Assembly (NCBI RefSeq): GCF_029168945.1
Contig: NC_083610.1
Coordinates: 52,655,429 to 52,719,428 of the forward strand
Direction of reading: 5' to 3'
Source: Cannabis sativa
Taxonomy: Eukaryota > Streptophyta > Magnoliopsida > Rosales > Cannabaceae
DNA length: 64,000 nucleotides
Of the stretch, positions 24,857 through 34,156 are shown one piece after another. The notes beneath the pieces are model-generated. The model made no database searches. It had not been told where the DNA came from and saw only the letters and a program-made list of their open reading frames with translations. The translations under genes and the position numbers were made by a program. The first letter of the stretch is position 1. Each line of letters starts with the position of its first letter.

Positions 24857-25304
24857 CAGTAGAACCTCTATCCAAGAATACATTTGGGACCAAGTAAATT
24901 ATATTCTAATTGAGAGGTTATAACTAAATAGAGTTACACTAGAAAAAAAAAATTAAAAAACCAAAAAATATCAAGGTAACAATAATAACAATAAATAATC
25001 ATTAATACTATATCATAATAGATATATTTTAGAGTAAATATAATATTCATACATGTATTATAATTTAAAATAAAATTATTAATTTTACATAAATAAATTT
25101 ACAAAATACATGTATATATTTTATTAAGATGTAATTATTCTTATATAGAGGTATACTTTGGTAATACGGGACTTAAAAAATGTATAACTAATTACAATTT
25201 AGAGGTTATTCTTATATATAACTGGCCCAAATTGGGACTTGATTTTTTTATAACAAATTAGAGGTTATTCTTGAATAGAGTATTCTTAAATAGAGGTTCT
25301 ACTG
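24857..25304. mobile_element. Emigrant-like MITE (pogo-type, TA target)
   Basis: The 448-bp insertion interrupts the TRIM LTR. Its terminal inverted repeats start CAGTAGAACCTCTAT at each end and extend imperfectly for about 24 bp. A TA dinucleotide flanks both sides. The terminus closely matches the known Arabidopsis Emigrant/Lemi1 group, mobilised by pogo-like transposases. The interior is AT-rich and non-coding. Confidence 0.85.
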
Positions 25305-26497
25305 TATCTGCTTTGAGCCTAAGCCGTGAGGGATTTGTTTCTAGGCCCCTTCCCAAAAGGCCTCATTCCAATTGAGATACTGTCCATCCTTATATACCAA
25401 AGATCCTACTCATTTCTAGCCAATGTGGGACTTTGGTTGGGCAACCAACATATCTGACTTTTGGAAGCGGCCCCAGTTGACAAATTGTCAACCTGGGCAC
25501 TGGGTGCCTGGGCTTTAGTTGCTCAAAATGAAGGTTCTTTAAATATGATTCAGATGCCTCAAATAGGTTCGTGGTATGTGTAGTTCATGTCTCAACAAAA
25601 TTTGACCCATTTGCACTAAGAGGGTCCTGAAAACTGAAACCCTAATTAGGTTGTCAACGTAGGTGCAGGGTGAAACCCTAGGCGCCTGAGTTAATTTTTG
25701 AGGTGTTGTTTCGTGTGTATTCAGCTCTCGGGGCCTAGACTTGGATGCTTCATGACTTCACGGTACATAATATACTTAAAGATAGTGAACTGGAAACAGT
25801 TTTGCAAGATCTTAACACCCATTCCGGAGTTCTTAAAGTCAATATGGGTGCAGGGCTAGGAACCCCTTCCAAGTCGACTTGCTATGATTTGGCTCTACTC
25901 AACTCCGAAATATTTTGTTTCTTGCAACCTGTCAAACATTGATGTCCACATCATCAAGACTATGTTTGGTGTAAATATTTAGCTTTTACATATTTTTCTT
26001 CATATGTTTAAGTTAAAATTAAAAATTTAGTGTATAATATATCAAATTAAAAAAACTAATCCAATCTAATTAGTAATTGGATTGGATTGAATTTTGAAGC
26101 CTAATTAAATTGGATCGGATGATAATTTTCTAAATTCAATTACTAATTGGATTTGATCAAATTAGAAAAATAAAATATTGGATTGAATCAGATGTCGAAC
26201 CTTAATGTTGGTCACCTTCAGGTAATCCTCTTAATTTATGTATATAAATATAGAAGTTTGTTTTTTTAAGAGAAACGTATATATAAATTATTCATACAAT
26301 AACATGTTAGAATTCGGAATAAAGTACATGAAATTTCATCTCAAAACTAACAAATTACGAGAAAAATAGGTCATAAATCTTATATATTCTTTTTTTTTTT
26401 TTCTGAACATTATCAATGCTAAACTTTCTAATATAATACTAGTGAAAGTGTTAATATATATAATTAGGGATATGATTTTGTCCCGTTATTGTACTTT

Positions 26498-26560
26498 CAC
26501 GGATTGTAATCCGTGATGTACGGTAGCCGTCAGATGATAGAGTTATTTGATTTGACGGCT
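26498..26560. repeat. Two adjacent inverted repeats
   Basis: CACGGATTGTAATCCGTG (26498-26515) is an 8-bp perfect inverted repeat with a 2-base spacer. AGCCGTC (26525-26531) pairs with GACGGCT (26554-26560). No transposon boundaries could be set around them. Confidence 0.6.
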
Positions 26561-27556
26561 GAGATTGATCTAAGGATAATTAAGGTTAAAAAGTAGAAAC
26601 GTACCCTGACAATCATTTAATGTAATTGATGAGTATAAATTTTCATACTTTAATTTAATAAATCTTTTATCTTACGAAACTATTAAACATGATTAAAGTG
26701 CCTAATCTAGTAGTAATGTTTTATAATTATCCGTGTAAATCGTTATTGTTCTAGGAGATTGAATTAATTTTGATGCAGTGCTTAAACTTAAATAACAGGA
26801 GCGTTTAAAACATGACAGTAAAGGCCGAGCTGTTGAACACAAATAATAAAGAAAACGTTTTAAAACGGCAAGTGGACCCAAAGGCCTTTTGACTAACTTT
26901 AGCATAGCTTAGACTTACAGCTGTAAGACTCCAAATCCGCTTGTACAGCAATAGGCTTTTTTTGAGTCACTCGAAAATCAACGGCTGAAATGGTGGTTCG
27001 CAAAAAGCAAAACCTGATTGAATTAAGGGTTATAAAAATAGATGAATAAATTACCAAAAAAAAAAAAGATGAATATTTTTATATTTAAATAGTCAGGTTA
27101 AGGATGACTTCAACGTCTTCCACGTCGAATGGGCCCACTCCAGCCTGTAAGAATCTCACGTGATATTTGTTGAATTCCTTTGACTTTTTCATACAATACC
27201 GGAACGCTACTCTTCTCACTCGCCCCAGTCCTCGCGTCACTCTCACCATTCCATCCGCTTATTGATAAGAATTTCAGTCATTCAGTTGCAATTAAAGGGA
27301 AGATGCTCATTACATTGTTGAAACAAGTTACGAAACAAACCCATAGTGGATAAATATTAGAAGTAGTCAAGACAGCTTACTATAACACCATATCCAATGA
27401 TGTAAAAAAAATAGTTAAATTTAACACAAAAAAGAGTAAAATTGATATGTACATTGACAATTAATGTAAAAAATTATTATTATTAATAATAATAGTTAAT
27501 AAAGTATAAATGCCTTTTATAAAATAGTAGTAATATTGTAATAAAAAATATATATA

Positions 27557-27638
27557 TTAAAATCACCTACTAATGCTAAATAGAAGGAAATATCATATTA
27601 AAATCACCTACTAATGCTAAATAGAAGTAAATAACATT
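27557..27638. repeat. 41-bp direct duplication
   Basis: TTAAAATCACCTACTAATGC starts at 27557 and again at 27598, with nearly identical continuation. Confidence 0.8.
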
Positions 27639-28033
27639 AAGAACCAGAACATACCACGAACATATATTGAGGCATCTGAGAGGCGCCCCATAAATAATAA
27701 TAATAAATTAAAATAAAATTATTACATATGATTTTTTTTTTTGAGAAGATAAAATATTATATTGAGTTTTGTTTACATCTATTTTTGTAAGAATATTAAA
27801 TATCCTTTTAATTATATGTTTAATGGATACAATACAAAACTGAAAAATTTAATTTATAATGAGAATAGCTTAACGTCACAAAATTTTGTATTTTTATATA
27901 TATTATTAATGTTCATTTAATTATAATTAAGTTTAATGGATAAAACACATCAAATTTTATTTAAAAATTCAACATTTTATAATAAATGAACACGTAAAAG
28001 AATAGACATAAATAAATAGAGAAACTTATATAA

Positions 28034-28049
28034 ATTGAGGTAACATTTT
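28034..28049. repeat. Target-site duplication of the LINE (3' side)
   Basis: ATTGAGGTAACATTTT, matching 42893-42908 (ATTGAGGAAACATTTT) except at one base. Similarity extends weakly outward (ATATAA-type text), which may be microhomology. Confidence 0.85.
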
Positions 28050-28082
28050 TTATTTTTTTTGAATAAAAAAGTTTCATTAAAA

Positions 28083-29161
28083 TCAGGCCTCAGCCTGAAC
28101 AATATCACACAAGAAAGAAGGAGCATTCAGCTCATTAAACATTCGATCTGACAATAAATAAGAGGCCCTAGCAACACAATGGGCAGCCTTATTTGCAGAA
28201 CGATTAACAAAAGAGACAAGGACATTATTTAAAGTAGATAAAATAGTACGACAGTCCTCAACTAACAACCCAAATTGAGATGGCATATGAACTGAGCTAT
28301 TAATTGCTTGAACCACAACCAAAGCATCAGACTCAAGAACCACCGCATCCCACCCTTTGCGCTTTATCCAACTAAGCGCCTCCTTGATACCAATCACCTC
28401 AGCAATCTCCGCAGACACACAACCCCATCTACTCCCAGAGATAGCTTCAATAAGCCTACCATGACTATCACGAGCAACACAACCAAAACCGAATTTATGT
28501 TGAGTTTCAAAAGTGGCACCATCAACATTTACCTTGACCGTAAAGTCATCAGGTTTACGCCAACTATTACTGTTCGAAATACCCCCCGTAGCAAACATAG
28601 CAGTAGGAGCTTCAAACTTTGTAATTTTCCATTGGCCAAGGACATGTTTTGCCGATTTAACCACCTCCAAAGCAGTTCGGTTTTTGCTTTGCCATTGCAC
28701 TTCATTTCGAGTATTCCAAATACTCCAACACAACATGGCAGCTTCACAAACTACAGTCTCACTGTCGGCAGCAAGAATGTCAAAAAATCAGTCACAAAAC
28801 TCAGCATTTGTACCATTAGCTGACTGGTTTATCGAAAATAAAGCCCAGCATGACCGTGAGAAAGAACAGTCCACCAACACATGGACAATTGTCTCCACAT
28901 GCATATTACACAAAGGACATAAAAGATCAACATTAACATGTTTTGAATGGAGTTGTACCTTTGTTGGGAGGCAACCAGAGCAAGCTTTCCAAAGAAAGTG
29001 ATGAACATTTGAGGGCACGGGCAGCTTCCAAAGCTTCTTCCAAAAATTATCATCTTGCATGAATAACCAATTTCCTCTCGATGCTTGGAGAAACTTGTAA
29101 GCACTTTTGACTGAGTAGAAACCCGAAGATTCCATATTCCAATACCAACCATCAACAGCCC
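28083..29161 (-). pseudogene. LINE ORF2, C-terminal part: zf-RVT and RNase H
   Basis: After the element A insertion the ORF2 frame resumes at 29161 without a shift. A first segment (to 28788) has the zinc-binding reverse-transcriptase-associated domain of plant LINEs: GFYSVKSAYKFL, then W-K-L-P and CPLCNMHVET with Cys/His spacing. An in-frame TGA at 28788-28790 follows FCD, where many relatives have Trp. The frame then continues to 28083 with an RNase H domain: VNVDGATF (first Asp), the Glu in AEVIGIKEALSW, LESDALVVVQAI (Asp), and SANKAAH near the end. The RNase H removes RNA from the RNA-DNA hybrid during target-primed reverse transcription. This TGA is the only break I see in the part. Confidence 0.88.
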
Positions 29162-30278
29162 TGTAAAGCCCGCTTAGTTAATTTGGAAATTAGCAGTTGT
29201 TTATGTTAATTATGAAATTATTTATAGCTATTTAAATAATTTATTACTGTTATTTATGGAATTCAGAAATGCATGATTATGTCATCAGTAGTTTTTATAT
29301 TTCGCATTTCCGGTGTCCGGTATTTTGGAACTCGGCGTTTGGCTCAGTAGAAATCACAACTTAGTATGTTAGTAATTTGGGGACGGGTTTTAGACATTGG
29401 GAATGTCGGGAATGGCCGGGAATTTAGAATTTCCCAAAAATACCCTTTAGTGATTTTTATGTGATTTTAGAATGGAGGGGCAAAATGGTCTTTTTGCCCC
29501 AATGACTTTTTGTCTTTTAGTGACTTGTTTATTTGAAAAATAAATGTTATTTGTTTATATTTTTGGCTGAAGTAAATGAGTTATGTGGCTTTAGTTTATT
29601 TTCCAATTTTTACTAAATTTGGCTAAGTGTTGAAAAGAAAGAAAAATTCAAGAAAACACTCTCCTTTCCTCTCTATTTTCGGCTGAAGCAATTGGGGTGC
29701 ATGAATTGATTTTCTCTTTGATTTCCAAGCAACTTTCATCCATTCTTAAGATCCTTTGCAAGCTAGGTTAGCTCATCTTCTTCCTTTCTTAAAATTCTTG
29801 AGTTTTGATGAAAATATGAGTAAATGCATGTTAATTTGTATGTTGTTGCTGCTGCTTGTGATTGTTGTTATTTTTATGTTCAAAATACTGGATTAATTAT
29901 GTTTAGTTAGGTTGGAAAGCATGCTAGATAGGTTGTACAAAGCTTGAAAATTTTCTATGCAAAATGTGTGATTTTGATGAAATAGTATGTAATCTGTTAC
30001 TATGTTGTTGCTGTTGTTCTTGTATGTTTCCAGAAGCTTATTCATGCTTGTTTGAGTAGAATTAAATAGGTTTGGATGCATGTTAGTGGATTTAACCAAG
30101 TTTGAGTTTTGGAACTCAAAGCTTGGTCTTTAATGGTGATTTTTGTATATGTGGTTTCTGGGTGGTTTTGATGCTTTGGATTTGTTCTAGGGATAGTTTA
30201 GAACAGGTCTGGAAAGTTTGGGACCAATTGGGGTTGAATTGGTCGAGTTATGAGATTTTTAGTTGGCTGCCTGCGAGG

Positions 30279-30370
30279 AACCGGAATTCCGGTTGTGCAT
30301 CCGGAATTCCGGATGGGGGTTCAGAAATTCCCAGAACCGGAATTCCGGTTGGGCAACCGGTCTGCCGGTT
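30279..30370. repeat. Array of 16-bp palindromes in A's LTR
   Basis: AACCGGAATTCCGGTT at 30279-30294, ATCCGGAATTCCGGAT at 30299-30314, AACCGGAATTCCGGTT at 30335-30350, and a degenerate AACCGGTCTGCCGGTT at 30355-30370. The 3' LTR has only three (37489-37560) and has lost the last. Confidence 0.9.
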
Positions 30371-30897
30371 GGGGAATTTTTTGAACCCTAGTTTTCCTCG
30401 TTTTTAGGTTTTTAGGGGTATTGCCATGCTTTTTATCGATAGGGAAACTTTTAGTTCCAAGTTTTAGTCCCCGGGAAGTGATTTAGCGTGTCACTTATAG
30501 CGTTGTGATTTTTATGGTTTAGGAGCCAGTAATCCGCCACTCAGCTTCAGTTCCAGTCAGGTTGACCGGCACACCTGAAATCGGAATCCAGGTAAGATTA
30601 GTATAACAGTATGCATATGTAGATTACATGTTTAGCGTGCATGTAGGAAGCCTGCTAGATTACATTAGATATGTATTTAGGCTTCGAACCATCCAACCCT
30701 GTCACGTCGGTACAGTGCCGGAGTATGACCAAGCCGGAGTATGACCGGTTCGACCGATCAGCCGACACTTAGTTGGTGGTTCGGTGCTATTGACCTATCC
30801 CGTCGGTACAGGCTGGAGTATGACCAGCAGCCGGAGTATGACCGGTTCGACCGATCAGGAGGATACTTGTCAATAGTACCGTCCCCTGAACGTTCAA

Positions 30898-30990
30898 AAC
30901 TCAGTACCATGTTGGACATGGCAGTAGTGGCTCAGTACCATGTTGGACATGGCAGTAGCGGGACTCAGTATCGTGTTGGACACGGCAGTC
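30898..30990 (+). repeat. Three tandem hairpin-forming units in A's LTR
   Basis: Three units of about 31 bp, each with CTCAGTA then a hairpin: CCATG-TTGGA-CATGG twice, then TCGTG-TTGGA-CACGG. The third unit changes both sides of one base pair, keeping the stem. Confidence 0.75.
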
Positions 30991-31403
30991 AGTTTTATGT
31001 ATGATATTATTATGCTTTTCTTACTGAGTCTGTCGACTCACAGTTTATGTTCATGTGTAGGTAAAGGCAAGGTCATGTAGCGATGGACCGTGAGCGAGCT
31101 TATGAGATTGTACATGTCGGGGCGGTTAGGCCTGGAGCGTACGATCCTCGGGACAGCACGGCTGAGATTTTTGTAACTGTCGTTAGACGACTTTCATTTT
31201 GATGTAAAAGTTAATCAGTTAAAACGTTTGTAAATGATTTTATAAATCGGGATCCCGAGACTTTTATAATATGGTTTATAAGTTTAATTAAAAAGCAAAA
31301 TTTTAATTAATCACGTTTTTCCATAAACCTCGTTGATTAGCAACGAGCTGCACAGTACGTTTAAAAATCACGTAATACGCCTAAGATAGTTAGGGTGTTA
31401 CAA

Positions 31404-31421
31404 TTTGGTATTAGAGCCGCC
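31404..31421 (+). other. Primer-binding site of element A
   Basis: TTTGGTATTAGAGCCGCC, one base after the LTR. It matches the methionine-tRNA type site TGGTATCAGAGCC with one change. Confidence 0.85.
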
Positions 31422-31684
31422 AGGTTGTCTTCCGAAGATCGTCACGACATGTACAATCATCATCAGCAGTTAGCTCGGTTCACGGTTCAGTAAGCCTGTA
31501 TTGCTTTAGTAGTTTATTTTATTCAGTTATGAAAAAGAAAAGCCTGTTAGGAAGCATGTTAGTAGCCTGATAGTAGAATAGGCGCATGTTTCATTTCTAA
31601 TTTCCAAATTAAGCGGCATTAGTAAGCTCGCCTTGAATACGACCTGATATGCCAACTCTTGGTTTCGCAGGCGGTTCTAGCTAG

Positions 31685-34156
31685 ATGGACGCCAGGCGGA
31701 CTACCAGGAGTCAGGGCAACTCCGTAGGGTCGAATCAGGGAGAGGGAGCTCAGTTTCCCCCACCTGCCAGGGGCCGAGGTAGAGGTCCCCGAGGCAGGGC
31801 TCGTGGCCGGGGTGATGAGAACCCGCCACAGGCTGCCCAGGCTCCCCCAGCCGATCAGGGAGCCCCGAATTGGGAGTTACGGTTTGCGGAGATGCAAGCC
31901 CGGATCGAAGAACAAGACCTTGAGATTCAGAGGTTGAGACAGCAGGGTGCTCCTGCAGTTCCTGTGCCCATAATTCCAGTGGCACCTGCCCCTGCTGCCC
32001 AGGCCGAGATAGTGGTGGCGGCCCATAGATTGGAACCTTTGTATGAGCGGTTCCGGAAGCAGGCACCTCCGGTATTCCTGGGAGGTCCGGACGTGATGAA
32101 AGCCGAACAGTGGCTGACGGTGATTACCAGAATCCTGAATTTCATGGGTGTCACCGGTAACGACAGAGTGGTGTGCGCCACGTTTCAGTTCCAGGAGGAC
32201 GCCCTGGTATGGTGGGACATGGTGTCTCAGATCCATGATGTCACCACCATGACCTGGGAAAGGTTTCAGGAACTCTTCAATGCGAAATACTATAATGAGG
32301 CGGTTAGAAGCGCCAAGAGGAAAGAGTTCGTTCACCTGACCCAGCGGGAGAACATGAGCGTCACGGAGTATACTACTCAGTTTGACCGGTTGGCGAGGTT
32401 AGCCTCGGGAATTGTGCCGACCGACTTCAGCAAGAAGGAGAAGTACTTGGACGGGTTGAATCCCAAGATCAGGCATGACCTGATGATCACCACGGACGAC
32501 AGCACCACCTATGCTCAGATGGTGGAGAAGGCACTGCGAGCTGAGGGCGCAGTGGGGTGCATGTCAGAATCAATCAGTACTCCGGTTAGTGGCGGAGCTC
32601 CTACCCCTCCTGCATCAGGCTATAGCAGGGGGAGTAGTGGTTCGGCCATTGATCAGAGGAAGAGGGCACCCACTGCTTCCGGCAGCTCGAGTCAGAACAA
32701 AAGGTTCCGGGGGAACCAGAGCAGAGGGAGTCGTCCTGGTGGTACTGAGACCCGATTCTCCTACCCCGAGTGCCCTAGTTGCAAGAGGCACCATCGGGGT
32801 GAGTGCAAAGGTCAGGGATGCTTTCATTGTGGCATGCCCGGACACTTCAAGAGGGAATGTCCCCAGCTCCGACCAGAGGCACCGAGAGCTCCAGCGATAA
32901 CCACTCCAGCCAGGGTGTTCGCTATCACTCAGGCTGATGCAGATGCCAGCCCATCAGTTGTTACAGGTCAGCTTTTCATTAACAACTCGCTTTATTCAGT
33001 GCTGTTTGATTCTGGGGCTACACATTCTTATGTGGCGGCCAGAGTCTTTAGTAAGTTGGGTAGACCCTTTGATAGATATGAATCAGGGTTTGGAACCCTG
33101 TTACCTGGCGGAGAATTGGTTATCTCCAATAGGTGGATTAGGTCTATGCCGATCAGGATAGATGGTAGAGAGTTAAGCGCTGATCTGATAGAGATGAGCT
33201 TAGTCGAATTCGATATTATTTTAGGAATGGATTTCCTATCTAAATATTCGGCGAGCATTGACTGTAAGAGGAAGATGGTGGTCTTCCAACCGGAAAGTGA
33301 AGAACCATTTGTATTTGTGGGTTCGGTTCAGGGATCTCGGATCCCGGTGATCTCGGCTATGTCAGCGAGAGAATTATTGCACGGCGGGTGCTTAGGGTTT
33401 CTGGCCGTGGTGGTGGACACCACTCGGCCAGACACCATTCGGCCAGAGGACATCAGAATGGTTCGGGAATTTTTGGACGTCTTTCCCGAAGAACTTCCAG
33501 GGTTACCACCTCAGCGGGAGATCGAGTTCGTGATTGACTTGGCACCAGGGGTGGATCCGGTCTCCAAAGCCCCGTATAGGATGGCTCCAGCTGAACTTAA
33601 GGAATTAAAGATTCAGCTCCAAGGGTTGCTTGACATAGGGTTCATTCGGCCCAGTGTATCACCCTGGGGAGCCCCGGTTTTGTTCGTCAAGAAGAAGGAT
33701 GGATCTATGAGGATGTGCATCGACTACAGAGAGTTGAACAAGTTGACGGTGAAGAATAAATACCCATTACCTAGGATCGATGACTTGTTCGATCAGCTTC
33801 AGGGGAAGACGGTCTTTTCTAAGATTGATCTCCGTTCGGGTTATCATCAGTTGAGAATCCGAGAGGAGGACATTCCAAAGACGGCTTTCCGCACTAGGTA
33901 TGGACATTACGAGTTTCTGGTTATGTCATTCGGACTAACCAATGCTCCTGCAGCATTCATGGACCTGATGAATAGAGTATTCAAGGATTTCCTCGATATT
34001 TGTGTGATTGTGTTTATCGACGACATCCTTGTGTACTCTCAATCAGAAGAGGAGCATGAGTTACATCTTCAGATGGTACTGCAACGACTTCGAGAACATA
34101 AGCTCTACGCCAAGTTCAAGAAATGTGAGTTACGTTGTCTCGGGTGTCCTTCCTAG
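31685..34156 (+). CDS. Gag-protease-reverse transcriptase part of element A polyprotein
   Basis: The ATG at 31685 opens an 823-codon frame. Domains in order: Arg/Gly-rich N-terminus (residues 28-43); coiled coil (about 60-90); retrotransposon gag domain (about 115-290, [14 protein letters not shown] to FNAKYYNEA); CCHC zinc knuckle [14 protein letters not shown] (about 378-391); aspartic protease with [11 protein letters not shown] (Asp about 442); and reverse transcriptase from about 600, with [27 protein letters not shown] and the active-site FIDDILVYS (about 777). Gag makes the particle, protease matures it and RT copies the RNA. The frame stops at 34156, inside the RT connection region, because of a local frameshift cluster; pol resumes in the same frame downstream. 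It is one polyprotein in relatives. Confidence 0.93.
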   Translation: MDARRTTRSQGNSVGSNQGEGAQFPPPARGRGRGPRGRARGRGDENPPQAAQAPPADQGAPNWELRFAEMQARIEEQDLEIQRLRQQGAPAVPVPIIPVAPAPAAQAEIVVAAHRLEPLYERFRKQAPPVFLGGPDVMKAEQWLTVITRILNFMGVTGNDRVVCATFQFQEDALVWWDMVSQIHDVTTMTWERFQELFNAKYYNEAVRSAKRKEFVHLTQRENMSVTEYTTQFDRLARLASGIVPTDFSKKEKYLDGLNPKIRHDLMITTDDSTTYAQMVEKALRAEGAVGCMSESISTPVSGGAPTPPASGYSRGSSGSAIDQRKRAPTASGSSSQNKRFRGNQSRGSRPGGTETRFSYPECPSCKRHHRGECKGQGCFHCGMPGHFKRECPQLRPEAPRAPAITTPARVFAITQADADASPSVVTGQLFINNSLYSVLFDSGATHSYVAARVFSKLGRPFDRYESGFGTLLPGGELVISNRWIRSMPIRIDGRELSADLIEMSLVEFDIILGMDFLSKYSASIDCKRKMVVFQPESEEPFVFVGSVQGSRIPVISAMSARELLHGGCLGFLAVVVDTTRPDTIRPEDIRMVREFLDVFPEELPGLPPQREIEFVIDLAPGVDPVSKAPYRMAPAELKELKIQLQGLLDIGFIRPSVSPWGAPVLFVKKKDGSMRMCIDYRELNKLTVKNKYPLPRIDDLFDQLQGKTVFSKIDLRSGYHQLRIREEDIPKTAFRTRYGHYEFLVMSFGLTNAPAAFMDLMNRVFKDFLDICVIVFIDDILVYSQSEEEHELHLQMVLQRLREHKLYAKFKKCELRCLGCPS

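Larger units (their letters stand above)
24280..25450 (-). mobile_element. TRIM (terminal-repeat retrotransposon in miniature)
   Basis: Short LTRs lie at 24280-24471 (192 bp) and 24810-25450 (about 191 bp once the MITE is removed). Read on the minus strand they start TGTTGG and carry a TATATAAGG promoter. The primer-site match TGGTATCGGAGCC lies next to the 24810 LTR and the polypurine tract GTTTGAGGGGAGG next to the 24471 end. There is no coding region. The flanking duplication is imperfect (GATCT and TATCT). Without the MITE the element is about 721 bp. Such elements move using proteins of other retrotransposons. Confidence 0.85.
22980..25720. repeat. Degenerate tandem array with a GTCAACCTGGGCGCTGGG core
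   Basis: Variants of the 18-bp core occur at 23306, 23624, 23797, 23977, 24130 and 25487, with a partial copy at 24160. Removing the TRIM, most spacings are about 150-180 bp (one is 318). The text between cores is also alike, for example AAAAATGCTTAGAACAC and a run before AGGTTGACAA. Each core is preceded by GTTGACA, so an imperfect inverted repeat TTGACA...TGTCAA is centred there. It could be an internal repeat of the H2 LTR or a separate minisatellite. No coding potential was seen. Confidence 0.5.
25721..28033. other. AT-rich stretch without genes
   Basis: No convincing frame on either strand; those at 25745-25942 and 26702-26905 lack recognisable motifs. Contents: a foldback region of ATTGGATTGGATT words at about 26050-26190; a palindrome pair at 26498-26560; poly-T at about 26389-26401; and a 41-bp direct duplication at 27557-27638. 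The stretch 27100-27250 is less AT-rich and may be old host sequence. Confidence 0.5.
29162..31402 (+). repeat. 5' LTR of element A (2241 bp)
   Basis: TGTAAAGCCC...GGGTGTTACA. It contains a run of 16-bp palindromes (30279-30370) and three tandem hairpin units (about 30898-30990). Two copies of GGAGTATGACCGGTTCGACC lie at about 30730 and 30835. The frames at 30102-30407 and 30741-31004 are within the LTR and not genes. Confidence 0.95.

Noticed and set aside
27053..27066. Poly-A run as a LINE or retrogene tail
   Set aside because: No upstream element or target duplication found; likely a simple run.
28308..29001. Plus-strand frames of 171 and 162 codons opposite the LINE
   Set aside because: Shadows of LINE ORF2, which has clear domains on the minus strand.
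30102..31004. Open frames in element A's LTR, repeated at 37312-38065
   Set aside because: They lie over palindromes and tandem repeats, differ in length between the two LTRs, and have no domain.
31701..33258. Minus-strand frames of up to 152 codons opposite element A gag-pol
   Set aside because: Shadows of the gag-protease frame, with no domain.
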